Below are positions 11,480-21,346 of a DNA stretch of 64,000 nucleotides, piece after piece. The stretch comes from Dermacentor variabilis (lineage: Eukaryota > Arthropoda > Arachnida > Ixodida > Ixodidae). Position 1 is the stretch's first letter. Each line of letters starts with the position of its first letter. The notes under the pieces are model-generated. The model did not search any database, had not been told where the DNA came from, and saw only the letters and a program-made list of their open reading frames with translations. The stretch is taken from positions 72,543,139 through 72,607,138 of the forward strand of contig NC_134577.1 in NCBI RefSeq assembly GCF_050947875.1, given 5' to 3'. Made by a program: the position numbers and the translations under genes.

Positions 11480-12340
11480 TAGTACAAACGTTTGCAATCT
11501 GTGCTCCAAGCCTTTTTTTTTACGGCAAGCAGCCTTTCTATGGCTGCTTTTCATGCAGACAAACATGCATACGTGAAGTTCATTGCATGGCCCGATGAAG
11601 ACCTCCAGTTTTTGAATTCCGGGCAGAGCGCTTGCACGTGTAATCCGTGCTGGAACGCCACCATTCCAGGGGTGAGGCTTGGCGACGCCAACACGCATGT
11701 TGCTTTTCCCGTGGGCGACCCCTCCGAAGGTCGTTCCTCTCATGGGGACTGGTCTTGAGGCGGTCAGTGACGTGGCTACTCTCCGTGCCCTTTCCTTCAG
11801 GCCCTCGAGGGAATATCCTTCCTCAGTGATAAAGTGGCCCGGCTGCGTAGTGACAACAAGCCAGGAGTGCCGATTTTCGGGCTCGTTGGGTCATTGCATC
11901 AATTGAAGTCGTGGCGCTGGATTAACACGGACGCACGTCCCTGTAGTCTTTCTGGTCCGTGTCAGTCCAGCTCTAAGACTTCCATTAATGACAACGAGTG
12001 TCTGCGCAGGGAAAACGCACTGGTATCCGCACAGCAGACCGATGATATAGGGATACGCTAATGGTCGAGGTGCGTTCTCTCCGGGATGAGCTTGGCACTG
12101 AGTGCAAGCCGTCTTCGCACATGCCTTCTGCTGCGCTGCCGGTCCACCCGTCCACGACAACGTATGCTGCGACCATCCGGAGTGCTTCGCCGAGGGCTAC
12201 CGCCGTCGACCAGAACGTACACCTTTCCATGTCCCTGCCTGTAATCACCAACGCTCGATCGCACGCAGAATGCCGCATCTCTATAACGCTTTTTTTTCGT
12301 GATCTGGGCATATTTCACAACTCGCTGTCATTGTTCTTTT
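11480..12340 (+). pseudogene. Possible decayed LINE ORF1-like sequence
   Basis: A G+C-rich island between AT-rich flanks. Across several plus-strand frames, broken by stops, the conceptual products include a coiled-coil-like piece (DNECLRRENALVSAQQ, about 11990-12045), an earlier one (LSDKVARLRSDN, about 11823-11858), and a Pro/Ser/Thr-rich piece further on. Such order is common in ORF1 of non-LTR retrotransposons. There is no zinc-knuckle or RT, and the frames are interrupted, so it is non-functional if this reading is right. The assignment rests on composition, not on a recognised domain. Confidence 0.3.
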
Positions 12341-14599
12341 CAGAGCTTTGAGTTGTTGCATCATCAATTCACAAGCTGGTCAATAGTTCTTCTCCTCCAT
12401 TTTCTTTACTATTCACCTTACGCCTTGTTCAATGTACACTCTTTTCAAGATAGCTTTCTTTCTTTTATTAGTTTTTTTACTATAACTCTGGAGTTTATTT
12501 TGTTGTCTTACGTTTATTTTTCCTTTTGTTTTTAGTCAATGCGTGCGCCAGCATTCAGACCTTATGGCTGCTCCCTGGCATGGTAAATAAATGATTAATT
12601 GACCAATGATTGATCGACTACAGGGAGAAAAATCCGTTCCTGCTCGCTGCAGGCCATAAAATGCGGGAAATGACATTGAGCATAAGAAGAATCACCACAA
12701 AATGACATCGACGGCTGTGCGGCGCGTCAACACATGGCCCATTGCCCAACCAAAGTAGAATAGAAATGCCAGTCAAAGTTTTCGATGAGTTTTAATCCCT
12801 GGTAGCACGTTTCAATGCCCACGGAAATGATTGGGCTCAAACGGCATTTTATACAGCAGATGTCGTGCTATGTCTTCTGGCAGAGGGACCACATAACCTA
12901 ACAGCGTTTGTTCGAGAGTGAGAATCGGTGTCTAGATAAAATATTGACACTGAGGAGATATTACGCCCCGAAGGCTTTGCGACTGATAAAAGCCGCACCA
13001 GAAGGAGGCAGCGCTTACCAATTTTCCTCTAATATTATTTTTTTTTGCTTCTAGCAGCCTTATTGTGTTATATAACGCCCGTCACGGGACATGGCTTACC
13101 ATGGCCAAACGTTTCCTGAAAAAACATACTTCCGAATAGTTACGCAGGCACCGTCAGAGCAATGAAGTTGCGGATTATTTACGAGTCCGACAGCTGTACA
13201 CATCAAAAATGGAAGCCCTGGCAATGTCCCCGCTTGTCATTGTTGCTAGAGAAACAGCAGCTGTTGGCTTCATACGTATAAGGCGTACCTGCCTTGTATA
13301 GAAGGCCTAATTCAATACCGCTGCCTCCCTTAGATTTCTTCGCTCGAGACCATCAGGTTCCCTGCAATAAATAAAGGTCCGCTTGATATGGCACTCCAGC
13401 CGAGCCTGGGCGTATTTTCCTTGGCGTATACCATGAAGCCGAAAAAAAGGAGGGTTGTTAGCGCTATTACCGACACCTGCTGATGCTGTTTCCGAGGAAC
13501 TAGCGCAGAACTCTTATTGTATTACGCGGCTGTCGCATACGTATCAGCGTGTCGGCCGACGATAATATTGAGTCAAAGTTGCAGTCCTATGGAAGCCGTC
13601 GTTTCTATTGTTCCTGCCAACGTCGTTGCTGCAATCGAAGCAGTTTTGTAGGACTATTTGGATGAACACGGCGTCACAGCTTGCCATTACTTGCGCAACA
13701 GCGCGTGTTTGTAATGCCCCGTCTGCAATAAAGTTATCTTTACGGTGCATAAGAAAATTCTAGAAGAATATGAAAAAGTTACGTGTCAGAGTGGGTTTGT
13801 GTATCCAAAGCCTAAACTCGCTTGCACTATATGGATACCTAGCAACCAGTAAAGTAGAAGACTAGCATAAACTCAGAAGACGTAAGCAGAAAGTAACATT
13901 CCAAGGTAACATTGGTCGGCTGTCGTCGGAAGTGCAGGCTAATTAATTTAACTGTAGAGAAATGTTTATTGCTTGAACTGCTTTGTTTTCGGTTAGACAA
14001 CAATTCGTGGCATCTAGAATGCGTTCTACACCATTATTATACGCTTACGATAAAAATTATTATTGCTACGCGAGTGGTGCGCCAGATAAAAGTGGGAGAG
14101 AGGGTCGAGCAGTGCGTTGAGTAGTTCGATGCCCAAGCGCTTGTCCATCATTTTTTTTTTGTAGTTGTTAATAAGCGCGACCTATCATTACAGAATGTTC
14201 TTGACCGCCAAGAAACATCCATTACGAAAGCCAGTATTAAGCATGGCAATATATGTTCACCCAAACAAATCATTTAAGATTAGTTTTCGCAAGACTAACT
14301 TTAAATTGTTTATCATGCTGGTAATGTAGAACATCTACAAAATAGGCCAGATGAAATGCAACAGATATTGATAGGCTTTGATATGCAATCGCAGATTTTC
14401 CGCTGCGTAAAATTACGAAGCCACATTCGGTATACGTCTGTTTTAATGTTCCTGCTTTATATAGCACTGATATTGTGCTGCAGGTTACTGCATTTATCTA
14501 GAAGCCTAAAATTTGCGAATTCTTACCTGTTTTCCGCTCCTATACATATATATATATATATAGCAGTGATAGAAGATATATTTCATTGATAGGATAGAC
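12341..14599. other. Non-coding stretch
   Basis: No recognisable gene or repeat family. Polyadenylation-like AATAAA motifs occur at about 13365 and 13727 without an upstream ORF. A short (AT)n run lies at 14545-14562. A minus-strand donor-like ggtaagcgc lies near 13010-13020, with no supporting frame. Confidence 0.45.
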
Positions 14600-15077
14600 A
14601 GAGAGGTCGACCTGAGCTAGTGCGTCTAGACTGCTACTCCGCCCTGGGGAAGAACGAAGGTGAATGAAAGTAGTGGTATGAATGATGATAAGAGTAGTGG
14701 GGAGTGCCTATGTGCATTAGACAGTGGCCCTTCTAAAGCCGCTCATCTATAGTTTCGTGTCATGTAGACACTTCAACAGTGCTTCAGGTATCCGCGTTGA
14801 AGTTGCAGTGTCAGGCAATGAACCGAGAATATCCTCCTCCAACAGTGGTTGCCTACCAACGCTGGATAGCGAATTATCCAACGTCCTTCGCTCCAGTATA
14901 TATTCTGGTCATTCGCGCATGTGTTCCAGCATTTCAGGCGTTTGACAGTGTGCGCAGTCAGGGCTGTTCGACTGGCCGACGAGGTGTGCGTGGCGGCAGA
15001 TGAAAGCAACGCCGAGCCGAACCCTGCGTAGCAACGACATGAAGCAGGATGTGGGACTTAGCTAGTTGGTATTCCAT
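14600..15077. other. Moderately GC-rich stretch, possible decayed repeat
   Basis: Frames of 70-80 codons are open on both strands (14724-14945 plus, 14773-15009 minus), which argues for base composition rather than coding. I suspect an interspersed repeat because the composition differs from the flanks, but no second copy is in the window. Confidence 0.25.
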
Positions 15078-15196
15078 GCTGAAGTGACTAGCACAAGAGT
15101 GGACGCGGGACACTGAAAAGGCGACAAAGACAAGCGCTTGTCCTAGTCGCCTTTTTAGTGTCCCGCGTCCACTCTTGTGCTAGTCACTTCATCAGC
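15078..15196. repeat. Near-perfect 119-bp palindrome
   Basis: The left arm (15078-15135, gctgaagtgactagcacaag...) and right arm (15136-15196, ...cttgtgctagtcacttcatc) are reverse complements over almost their full length, with essentially no loop (centre acaagcgcttgt at about 15130-15141). Differences are a 2-3 base indel near the outer end and a few substitutions. It would form a long cruciform or hairpin. It resembles snap-back transposon ends; the inner arm begins CTGATGAAG when read from the right side. Confidence 0.8.
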
Positions 15197-15434
15197 AGCA
15201 ATGACGCTTTGCTTCGCGTAACCTTTGTAGGCAAACAGAAATTGCAGTCTGGGTCGCGCGTATGTAGCTGTCTGGGGATGTTGTCAGCCTGGTTTCTGTA
15301 TGTTTTTTTAGGTACTGCATGAGTGCCTTGATCATTGGGTTAGTGTCAGTTCTTGAGTGGGCCATTCCTACATCATCGGATGAAGAGAATGCCGATCTCG
15401 TCTCCCCGGCTGGTATAGTGCTGTTGTACTGCAA

Positions 15435-15725
15435 GTTTCTTAAAGATCAAATCAATTACTGCAGCTTCCCTGTCTCTACAAGACACTTCTCATCAAAATG
15501 TATGCTGTACAAATGTACTCAAGCCATTCATCGAAAAGCTTAAAATTTACGAATACCTACATGTTGTCTGCTCTTATATATAAAAAGAGCAGACAACATG
15601 TAGGTATTCGTAAATCTTAAGCTTCTCGATGAATGAGTTGAGTACATTTGTACAGCATACATTTTGGTGAGAAGTGTCTTGTAGAGACAGGGAAGCTGCA
15701 GTAATTGATTGGACCTTTGAGAAAC
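15435..15725. repeat. ~290-bp snap-back palindrome
   Basis: Arms of about 143 bp (15435-15577 and 15583-15725) are reverse complements with few mismatches, centred on tatatata at about 15580. The arm contains gcagcttccctgtctctaca and its complement tgtagagacagggaagctgc. The right arm ends exactly where the (AT)n tract begins that received the gypsy element. Read outward, each arm contains a GGTGAGAAG-TGTCT...AGACA-GGGAAG order that faintly resembles a degenerate hammerhead core. A possible small frame on the arms is not supported. Confidence 0.8.
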
Positions 15726-15742
15726 TATATATATATATATAT

Positions 15743-16159
15743 TGACACGTGTACTTATCTTTATCGGGCAACTACGTTTCGCCGCTTAACAACTGTAACC
15801 CCACAGCGAGGCACGCGCCTGCATGTATCCGACGTTTCTGGAAAGTTATCGACGCTTCTATCCGCGTGTTTGTTGCCGCCAAACCTTGTGTTATCAGATT
15901 TCATCGCGTGACACGAATGGTGTAGAACTTTGTGGAAGACACGCGGGTCCCATCAGTTAATCTGGAACATTCGACGACTGATCTATAAAAGCCGACGCGC
16001 TTGACCCGCTGATCAGTTTTCTGACGATCGCCGACCGTGTTCGCCGCTATCGTTGTGCTATAAGTGTAGCCTGTTTTTGTGGGCACAGGTTCGCCCAATA
16101 AAAGCTAGTTTTGTATTCCACCGTATTGCTTCTTTCTTCACCGTCACTAGCACGTGATA
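15743..16159 (+). repeat. 5' LTR of gypsy element
   Basis: 417 bp, starting TGACACGTG. Contains a TATA box (ctataaaagc, TATAAAA at 15984-15990) and a polyadenylation signal AATAAA at 16097-16102. The last two bases are TA where the 3' LTR has CA, one of seven differences between the LTRs. Confidence 0.93.
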
Positions 16160-16161
16160 TC

Positions 16162-16175
16162 TGGTGGAGGTGCTT
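16162..16175 (+). promoter_or_regulatory. Primer-binding-site candidate
   Basis: TGGTGGAGGTGC begins two bases after the 5' LTR. The block TGGTGGAGG also occurs just inside the 5' end of the miniature LTR element (minus strand, about 22443-22435) and at the 5' end of the gag remnant at about 60380 (minus strand). Starting with TGG fits a tRNA 3' CCA primer. The tRNA species is not identified, and coding constraint could also explain the conservation. Confidence 0.5.
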
Positions 16176-16182
16176 TTCCTCC

Positions 16183-17532
16183 ATGTACAGGACGCCCCCG
16201 ACAAGCCGTGATCCCAGCCCAGACCGCAAACAGAACACCAACGTAGTCCCGGACCACCGAGCAAGCCGCCGTCTTCAACAGCTGCCCCCGGAGCACGGAC
16301 TTTTACCTGAGAAGACCAAGAAGATTGTGGCCAAGGCAACAGCAATGGCAGCCCCAGCGTCCCCCATCGTGCTGCAGCAGCCGAGGGAACCACCGACGTT
16401 CCGCGGTTCCACATTTGAGGACCCGGAAACCTGGCTGGAAACGTATGAGAGGGTCGCTACGTTTAACAACTGGGCAAACGACGACAAGCTACGCCATGTC
16501 TATTTCGCACTGGAGGACGCCGCCAAGACGTGGTTCGAGAATCGAGAAGCCACCTTGACGACGTGGGACCTCTTCCGAAGCGGCTTCCTGCAAACATTTC
16601 AAAGCGTCCTGCGAAAAGAGCGAGCCCAAGCTCTACTGGAGACAAGAGCGCAGCTGCCGAATGAGACGATCGCGATTTTCACTGAGGAAATGAGCCGTCT
16701 GTTCCGCCACGCCGACCCAGAAATGTCCGAGGAGAAGAAAGTACGTCTACTGATGCGTGGTGTCAAGGAGGAACTTTTCGCCGGTATGGTAAGAAGCCCA
16801 CCGAAGACCGTCGACGAGTTTCTTCGTGAGGCGACGGGTATCGAGAAGACACTGGAATTGCGGAACCGGCAATTTGACCGACGCACCAAGCCAACAAGCT
16901 ACTCCGGAATTCAATCACTGGCCACGGACGATTTATGCGAGACCATCAGGGCCATCGTGCGCGAAGAACTGCGCAAGGTCTTGCCATCGTCGCAGCCTCA
17001 AGTGGCCTCGATCGCCGACATCGTGAAAGAAGCGGTGCACCGATCGCTAGGAGTTCCTGAGGTGCAACCACAATTACCGCAGCCCCAGCCAGAAGCGATG
17101 ACTTACGCCGCCGTCGCACGCCGTCAAGCGCCCCCTCCGCGACAACGCCAGGGCCCTGTAACGCCGCAATTCCGTCGTCCACCGCCGCCGCCGCCAGCAC
17201 GCCCACCCGTCGCCCAGCGCACCTACGCGAGGAAGACGGACATTTGGCGCGCCCCCGACCACCGCCCGCTCTGCTACCACTGCGGCGAAGCCGGCCACGT
17301 GTACTGCCGATGCCCATACCGCGACCTGGGATTGCGAGGCTTCGCCGTGAACGCACAGCGCCCGAGGGAAGGTGAACGCCCCCGTGACATCGCCGACTAC
17401 CTCGCCGCTACTCAGTGGAGCCCTCGACGACCGTCCCGTTCGCCGTCACCAGGCCGCTACCTGTCGCCGCAGCACCGACCATACACCGGCCCAGCCCGCG
17501 GCCGCTCTGCGAGCCCATATCCGGAAAACTAA
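16183..17532 (+). CDS. Gag polyprotein of gypsy element
   Basis: Structural protein that assembles the retrotransposon particle and binds its RNA. I take the ATG at 16183, the first one outside the LTR, giving 449 residues; the open frame itself reaches back into the LTR (16111). An N-terminal retrotransposon-gag region (around FEDPETWLETYERVA, later PNETIAIFTEEMSRLF) is followed by a Pro/Arg-rich stretch and a CCHC zinc knuckle, CYHCGEAGHVYCRC, at about 17272-17313, then an Arg/Ser/Pro-rich tail. Pol overlaps the end in the -1 frame. Just before the gag stop (taa at 17530-17532), GGAAAAC is a candidate slippery site. The gag looks intact. Confidence 0.92.
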   Translation: MYRTPPTSRDPSPDRKQNTNVVPDHRASRRLQQLPPEHGLLPEKTKKIVAKATAMAAPASPIVLQQPREPPTFRGSTFEDPETWLETYERVATFNNWANDDKLRHVYFALEDAAKTWFENREATLTTWDLFRSGFLQTFQSVLRKERAQALLETRAQLPNETIAIFTEEMSRLFRHADPEMSEEKKVRLLMRGVKEELFAGMVRSPPKTVDEFLREATGIEKTLELRNRQFDRRTKPTSYSGIQSLATDDLCETIRAIVREELRKVLPSSQPQVASIADIVKEAVHRSLGVPEVQPQLPQPQPEAMTYAAVARRQAPPPRQRQGPVTPQFRRPPPPPPARPPVAQRTYARKTDIWRAPDHRPLCYHCGEAGHVYCRCPYRDLGLRGFAVNAQRPREGERPRDIADYLAATQWSPRRPSRSPSPGRYLSPQHRPYTGPARGRSASPYPEN

Positions 17533-20500
17533 AAGCAGCAACCGATGGAGGTGCGGTTGCTGTTCGTCGAACTGACGAAGATCCTCCGCCGCCGACGAAG
17601 ACGACGAAGAAACCATCTCGACGACCTAATGACGACACGCCGCCGTCCCGACGAAGTCAGGATGCCAAGACTACACCGACGAAAGATGACTTGAAGAAGC
17701 GACGTTCCAGCTTCAATTCAACACGACGCAGCCGTGATCCGACGCCACGACCTAACTGCAACGCCAGACAAAGAACCACCGACCTTGACGTGCTTCTCGA
17801 CGGCCACGCCGTCACTGCCTTAGTCGACACAGGGGCCGATTATTCCGTAATGAGTGGACACATCGCCGCCCAGTTGAAGAAGGTTAAGACTGCATGGGAG
17901 GGCCCCCAAATTCGGACCGCTGGAGGGCACCTCATTACGCCGACTGGAATCTGCACGGCAAGAATTACCATTCATCACCGGACTTACCCTGCCACTTTCG
18001 TTATCCTGCAACAGTGTTCACGAGACGTCATTCTCGGCATGGACTTCCTGAACCAACACGGCGCAATCATCGACCTGAAGTCGCAGTCAATAACGCTGTC
18101 GGAAGATCAAGCGATACCATCGGAGAGCCCTTGTAGTCACCACGCCTTGAGTGTGCTCGAAGATCAAGTGAGCATCCCGCCTCGCTCCAGCATCGTTATT
18201 TCGGTCGGCACCGAAACACCCGCTGACGTAGAAGGCGTCATCGAAGGCGACCAACGTCTACTACTCGACCGTGAAATTTGCGTCGCAAGAGGGATCGCTC
18301 GACTGCACGGAGGAAACACGAGAGTGTTGCTGACGAACTTCAGCCAGGAGTTCAAGCACATCAACAAGGGCACGACGATCGCATTCATCGAGGAAATACA
18401 GGAAACCAGCGATGCCTTTGTCCTCTCGGATTCTGTTGCATCTACCCCGACGACCGTAGTTCCCGAGCCATACTTCAACATAAATCCAAGTCTCCCCATG
18501 ATTAAGCAGCAACAGCTCAGAAGTCTGCTTCGACGATACAAAGACTGCTTTTCGACGTCATCAAGGATTCGACAAACACCAGTCGCAAAGCATCGCATAA
18601 TCACCGAAGAGAGCGCTCGACCACTACGCCAGAGCCCTTACCGAGTTTCGACGCGAGAACGCGAAGCTATAAGACAACAAGTCGACGAAATGCTGCGCGA
18701 CGACATCATCCAGCCGTCGAAAAGCCCGTGGGCGTCTCCAGTTGTTTTAGTGAAGAAAAAGGACGGAACCCTACGTTTCTGCGTCGATTATCGTCGACTG
18801 AACAAAATCACGAAGAAAGACGTATACCCCCTCCCACGGATAGACGACGCATTAGATCGGCTCTGCAATGCTAAATACTTCTCATCGATGGACCTCAAGT
18901 CTGGCTACTGGCAAATAGAAGTCGATGAAAGGGATCGCGAAAAGACCGCCTTCATCACGCCAGACGGCCTCTATGAATTCAAGGTTATGCCATTTGGACT
19001 GTGCTCAGCGCCTGCAACGTTCCAGCGCGTGATGGACACGGTTTTAGCAGGATTGAAGTGGCAGACCTGTCTTGTTTACTTGGATGACGTCGTCGTCTTC
19101 GCCGGAAATTTCGACGATCACCTTAAGCGGCTTGCGACAGTATTAGAGGCCATCAAGTCATCAGGGCTCACCCTGAAGCCGGAAAAGTGTCGCTTTGCTT
19201 ACGATGAGCTTCTATTCCTAGGCCATGTCATCAGCAAATCTGGAGTGCGCCCCGACCCGCAGAAGACAGCTGCCATCGCAAAGTTCCCGCAGCCAATCGA
19301 CAAGAAGGCAGTGCGCAGATTCCTTGGCATGTGTGCCTACTATAGGCGCTTTGTCAAGGACTTTTCGCGCATCGCGGAGCCGCTAATACATCTAACGAAA
19401 TCTGATGTCGAGTTCAATTGGGAGACGCCGCAGGCCGACGCATTTCAAGAACTCAAACGACGCATGCAGTCGCCGCCGGTACTTGCACACTTCGACGAGG
19501 ACGCCGATACTGAAATCCACACTGACGCCAGTAGCCTAGGCCTCGGTGCCGTCCTAGTCCAGAGGGAAGAAGGACTTGAACGGGTGATATCGTATGCTAG
19601 CCGGTCGCTGTCAAAAGCGGAAAGCAATTATTCTACGACTGAAAAGAAATGCCTCGCCATCATTTGGGCTACAGCTAAGTTCCGCCCTTACCTCTATGGC
19701 AGGCCATTCAAAGTCGTCAGCGACCACCACGCGTTGTGTTGGCTAGCTAACTTAAAGGACCCTTCAGGACGGCTGGCGCGGTGGAGCCTCAGACTACAAG
19801 AATATGACGTAACGGTAATATACAAGTCCGGAAGAAAACACTCCGACGCGGACTGCTTATCACGCGCCCCAATCGATCCCCCGCCGCAAGACGACGTGGA
19901 CGACGACGCCTTCCTTGGGATAATAAGCGCGGAAGACTTCACTAAACAGCAACGAGCAGACCCGGAGCTAAAAGGCCTCGTCGAGTATTTGAAAGGGAAC
20001 ACCGACGTTGTCCCTAGGGCATTTAAGCGCGTGTTGTCTTCGTTCACGCTACGAAACAACCTGCTCGTGAAGAAGAACTTCTCACCAGTCCACGCCAGCT
20101 ACCTTCTTGTGGTGCCGTCAGCGCTCCGTCCAGAAATACTGCATGCCCTACACGACGATCCAACCGCTGGGCACCTCGGATTCTCTCGGACGCTGTCGAG
20201 GATACAGGAAAAGTATTACTGGCCGCGTCTGACCGCCGACGTCGCCCGTTACGTCAAGACATGCAGAGACTGTCAACGACGCAAGACACCACCGACAAGG
20301 CCAGCAGGATTACTACAGCCGATCGAACCTCCTCGTCGACCATTCCAGCAGATTGGGATGGATTTGTTGGGGCCGTTTCCGATGTCAACATCCAGGAATA
20401 AGTGGATCATCGTGGCGACGGACTATCTCACCCGCTTTGCTGAAACCAAAGCTCTACCAAAAGGCAGCGCAGCCGAAGTGGCGAAATTTTTCGTCGAGAA

Positions 20501-20846
20501 CATCTTGCTGCGACATGGTGCGCCAGAAGTCCTCATCACCGACAGAGGAACGGCTATTTCGGACCCTACAAGGTCATCCGACGTATTGGCACACTGGACT
20601 ATGAGGTCGTGCCAGACGGCATTTCGCACTCACAGCGGCGCCGCGCACGATCTGAAGTGGTCCACGTGGTGCGCCTTAAACCATTTTACGGACGCTGATG
20701 AACTTCCTTTAGTTTGTTGTTTTCTTTGCTACGAGTGCTTTTCTTTGTTACTTTCGTTTGTTTACAGCATCGGGTCGATGCTTTTTAAGAGGGGGGTAAT
20801 GACACGTGTACTTATCTCTATCGGGCAACTACGTTTCGCCGCTTAA
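17415..20846 (+). CDS. Pol polyprotein (PR-RT-RNaseH-INT), integrase truncated
   Basis: Probably made by -1 frameshifting from gag; the frame is open from 17415. Protease has ALVDTGADYSVM (DTGA at 17826-17837). The reverse transcriptase has the FCVDYRRLNKIT region and the YLDD catalytic box at 19077-19088. RNase H has TDAS at about 19521-19532 and ends near DADCLSRAP. The integrase zinc finger (H...H, CRDCQRR) lies at about 20130-20290, and the core starts with MDLLGPFP and reaches ITDRGTA at about 20536-20556. There the sequence jumps to a GPY-type C-terminal module that is in another frame, so the reading frame ends in about 95 unrelated residues at 20846. The third catalytic residue region (the E of DDE) is absent. 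Confidence 0.93.
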   Translation: MEPSTTVPFAVTRPLPVAAAPTIHRPSPRPLCEPISGKLKAATDGGAVAVRRTDEDPPPPTKTTKKPSRRPNDDTPPSRRSQDAKTTPTKDDLKKRRSSFNSTRRSRDPTPRPNCNARQRTTDLDVLLDGHAVTALVDTGADYSVMSGHIAAQLKKVKTAWEGPQIRTAGGHLITPTGICTARITIHHRTYPATFVILQQCSRDVILGMDFLNQHGAIIDLKSQSITLSEDQAIPSESPCSHHALSVLEDQVSIPPRSSIVISVGTETPADVEGVIEGDQRLLLDREICVARGIARLHGGNTRVLLTNFSQEFKHINKGTTIAFIEEIQETSDAFVLSDSVASTPTTVVPEPYFNINPSLPMIKQQQLRSLLRRYKDCFSTSSRIRQTPVAKHRIITEESARPLRQSPYRVSTREREAIRQQVDEMLRDDIIQPSKSPWASPVVLVKKKDGTLRFCVDYRRLNKITKKDVYPLPRIDDALDRLCNAKYFSSMDLKSGYWQIEVDERDREKTAFITPDGLYEFKVMPFGLCSAPATFQRVMDTVLAGLKWQTCLVYLDDVVVFAGNFDDHLKRLATVLEAIKSSGLTLKPEKCRFAYDELLFLGHVISKSGVRPDPQKTAAIAKFPQPIDKKAVRRFLGMCAYYRRFVKDFSRIAEPLIHLTKSDVEFNWETPQADAFQELKRRMQSPPVLAHFDEDADTEIHTDASSLGLGAVLVQREEGLERVISYASRSLSKAESNYSTTEKKCLAIIWATAKFRPYLYGRPFKVVSDHHALCWLANLKDPSGRLARWSLRLQEYDVTVIYKSGRKHSDADCLSRAPIDPPPQDDVDDDAFLGIISAEDFTKQQRADPELKGLVEYLKGNTDVVPRAFKRVLSSFTLRNNLLVKKNFSPVHASYLLVVPSALRPEILHALHDDPTAGHLGFSRTLSRIQEKYYWPRLTADVARYVKTCRDCQRRKTPPTRPAGLLQPIEPPRRPFQQIGMDLLGPFPMSTSRNKWIIVATDYLTRFAETKALPKGSAAEVAKFFVENILLRHGAPEVLITDRGTAISDPTRSSDVLAHWTMRSCQTAFRTHSGAAHDLKWSTWCALNHFTDADELPLVCCFLCYECFSLLLSFVYSIGSMLFKRGVMTRVLISIGQLRFAA
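20561..20698 (+). pseudogene. Out-of-frame C-terminal integrase (GPY/F) remnant
   Basis: Read in frame 2, this piece encodes GPYKVIRRIGTLDYEV and a short basic tail with its own stop (tga 20696-20698), which is the usual end of a gypsy pol with a GPY/F module. The pol frame crosses it in a different frame, showing that the deletion just upstream (near 20556-20560) was not a multiple of three. Judging from family length, several hundred bases are missing. Confidence 0.8.
20787..20799 (+). promoter_or_regulatory. Polypurine tract
   Basis: aagaggggggtaa directly abuts the 3' LTR start, the expected site of plus-strand DNA priming. Confidence 0.85.
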
Positions 20847-21213
20847 CAACTGTAATCCCACAGCGAGGCACGCGCCTGCATGTATCCGACGTTTCTGGAA
20901 AGTTATCGACGCTTCTATCCGCGTGTCTGTTGTCGCCAAACCTTGTGTTATCAGATTTCATCGCGTGACACGAATGGTGTAGAACTTTGTGGAAGACACG
21001 CGGGTCCCATCAGTTAATCTGGAACATTCGACGACTGATCTATAAAAGCCGACGCGCTTGACCCGCTGATCAGTTTTCCGACGATCGCCGACCGTGTTCG
21101 CCGCTATCGTTGTGCTATAAGTGTAGCCTGTTTTTGTGGGCACAGGTTCGCCCAATAAAAGCTAGTTTTGTATTCCACCGTATTGCTTCTTTCTTCACCG
21201 TCACTACCACGTG

Positions 21214-21216
<3 letters not shown>
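20800..21216 (+). repeat. 3' LTR of gypsy element
   Basis: 417 bp, TGACACGTG...CACGTGACA. TATAAAA at 21041-21047 and AATAAA at 21154-21159 keep the spacing of the 5' LTR. It is followed immediately by an (AT)n tract. Confidence 0.93.

Positions 21217-21296
<80 letters not shown>
21217..21296. repeat. (AT)n microsatellite, 80 bp
   Basis: Pure AT dinucleotides. It is the right part of the tract into which the gypsy element inserted; the left part is 15726-15742. Confidence 0.97.
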
Positions 21297-21299
<3 letters not shown>

Positions 21300-21312
21300 G
21301 CGTCATCTCTAT

Positions 21313-21344
<32 letters not shown>
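21297..21344. repeat. Inverted LTR-tip fragment plus (AT)15
   Basis: gaagcgtcatctctatca (21297-21314) is the reverse complement of the tip of the miniature LTR that follows (21345-21361), separated by 30 bp of AT. Two LTR tips of the same family thus face each other across a microsatellite, forming a foldback structure. Confidence 0.8.

Positions 21345-21346
<2 letters not shown>

Larger units (their letters stand above)
15743..21216 (+). mobile_element. Ty3/gypsy LTR retrotransposon, nearly complete, integrase-deleted
   Basis: Two 417-bp LTRs (TGACACGTG...CACGTGACA type) flank gag and pol in the order protease, RT, RNase H, integrase, which is the Ty3/gypsy order. The element lies inside an AT microsatellite, and its flanks (atat before, atat after) are consistent with a 4-5 bp target duplication, although the repeat makes this ambiguous. 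I count 7 differences between the LTRs over 417 positions (about 1.7%), so insertion is fairly recent. Gag and pol remain open, but a deletion in the integrase removes part of its catalytic core and shifts the frame. The element should therefore be unable to integrate on its own. Confidence 0.95.

Noticed and set aside
13350..13740. AATAAA motifs that might mark an LTR or a gene 3' end
   Set aside because: No matching second LTR, TATA box or upstream coding sequence could be found.
16946..17356. Long minus-strand ORFs across the gypsy gag
   Set aside because: Shadow frames caused by the GC-rich, codon-biased gag on the other strand.
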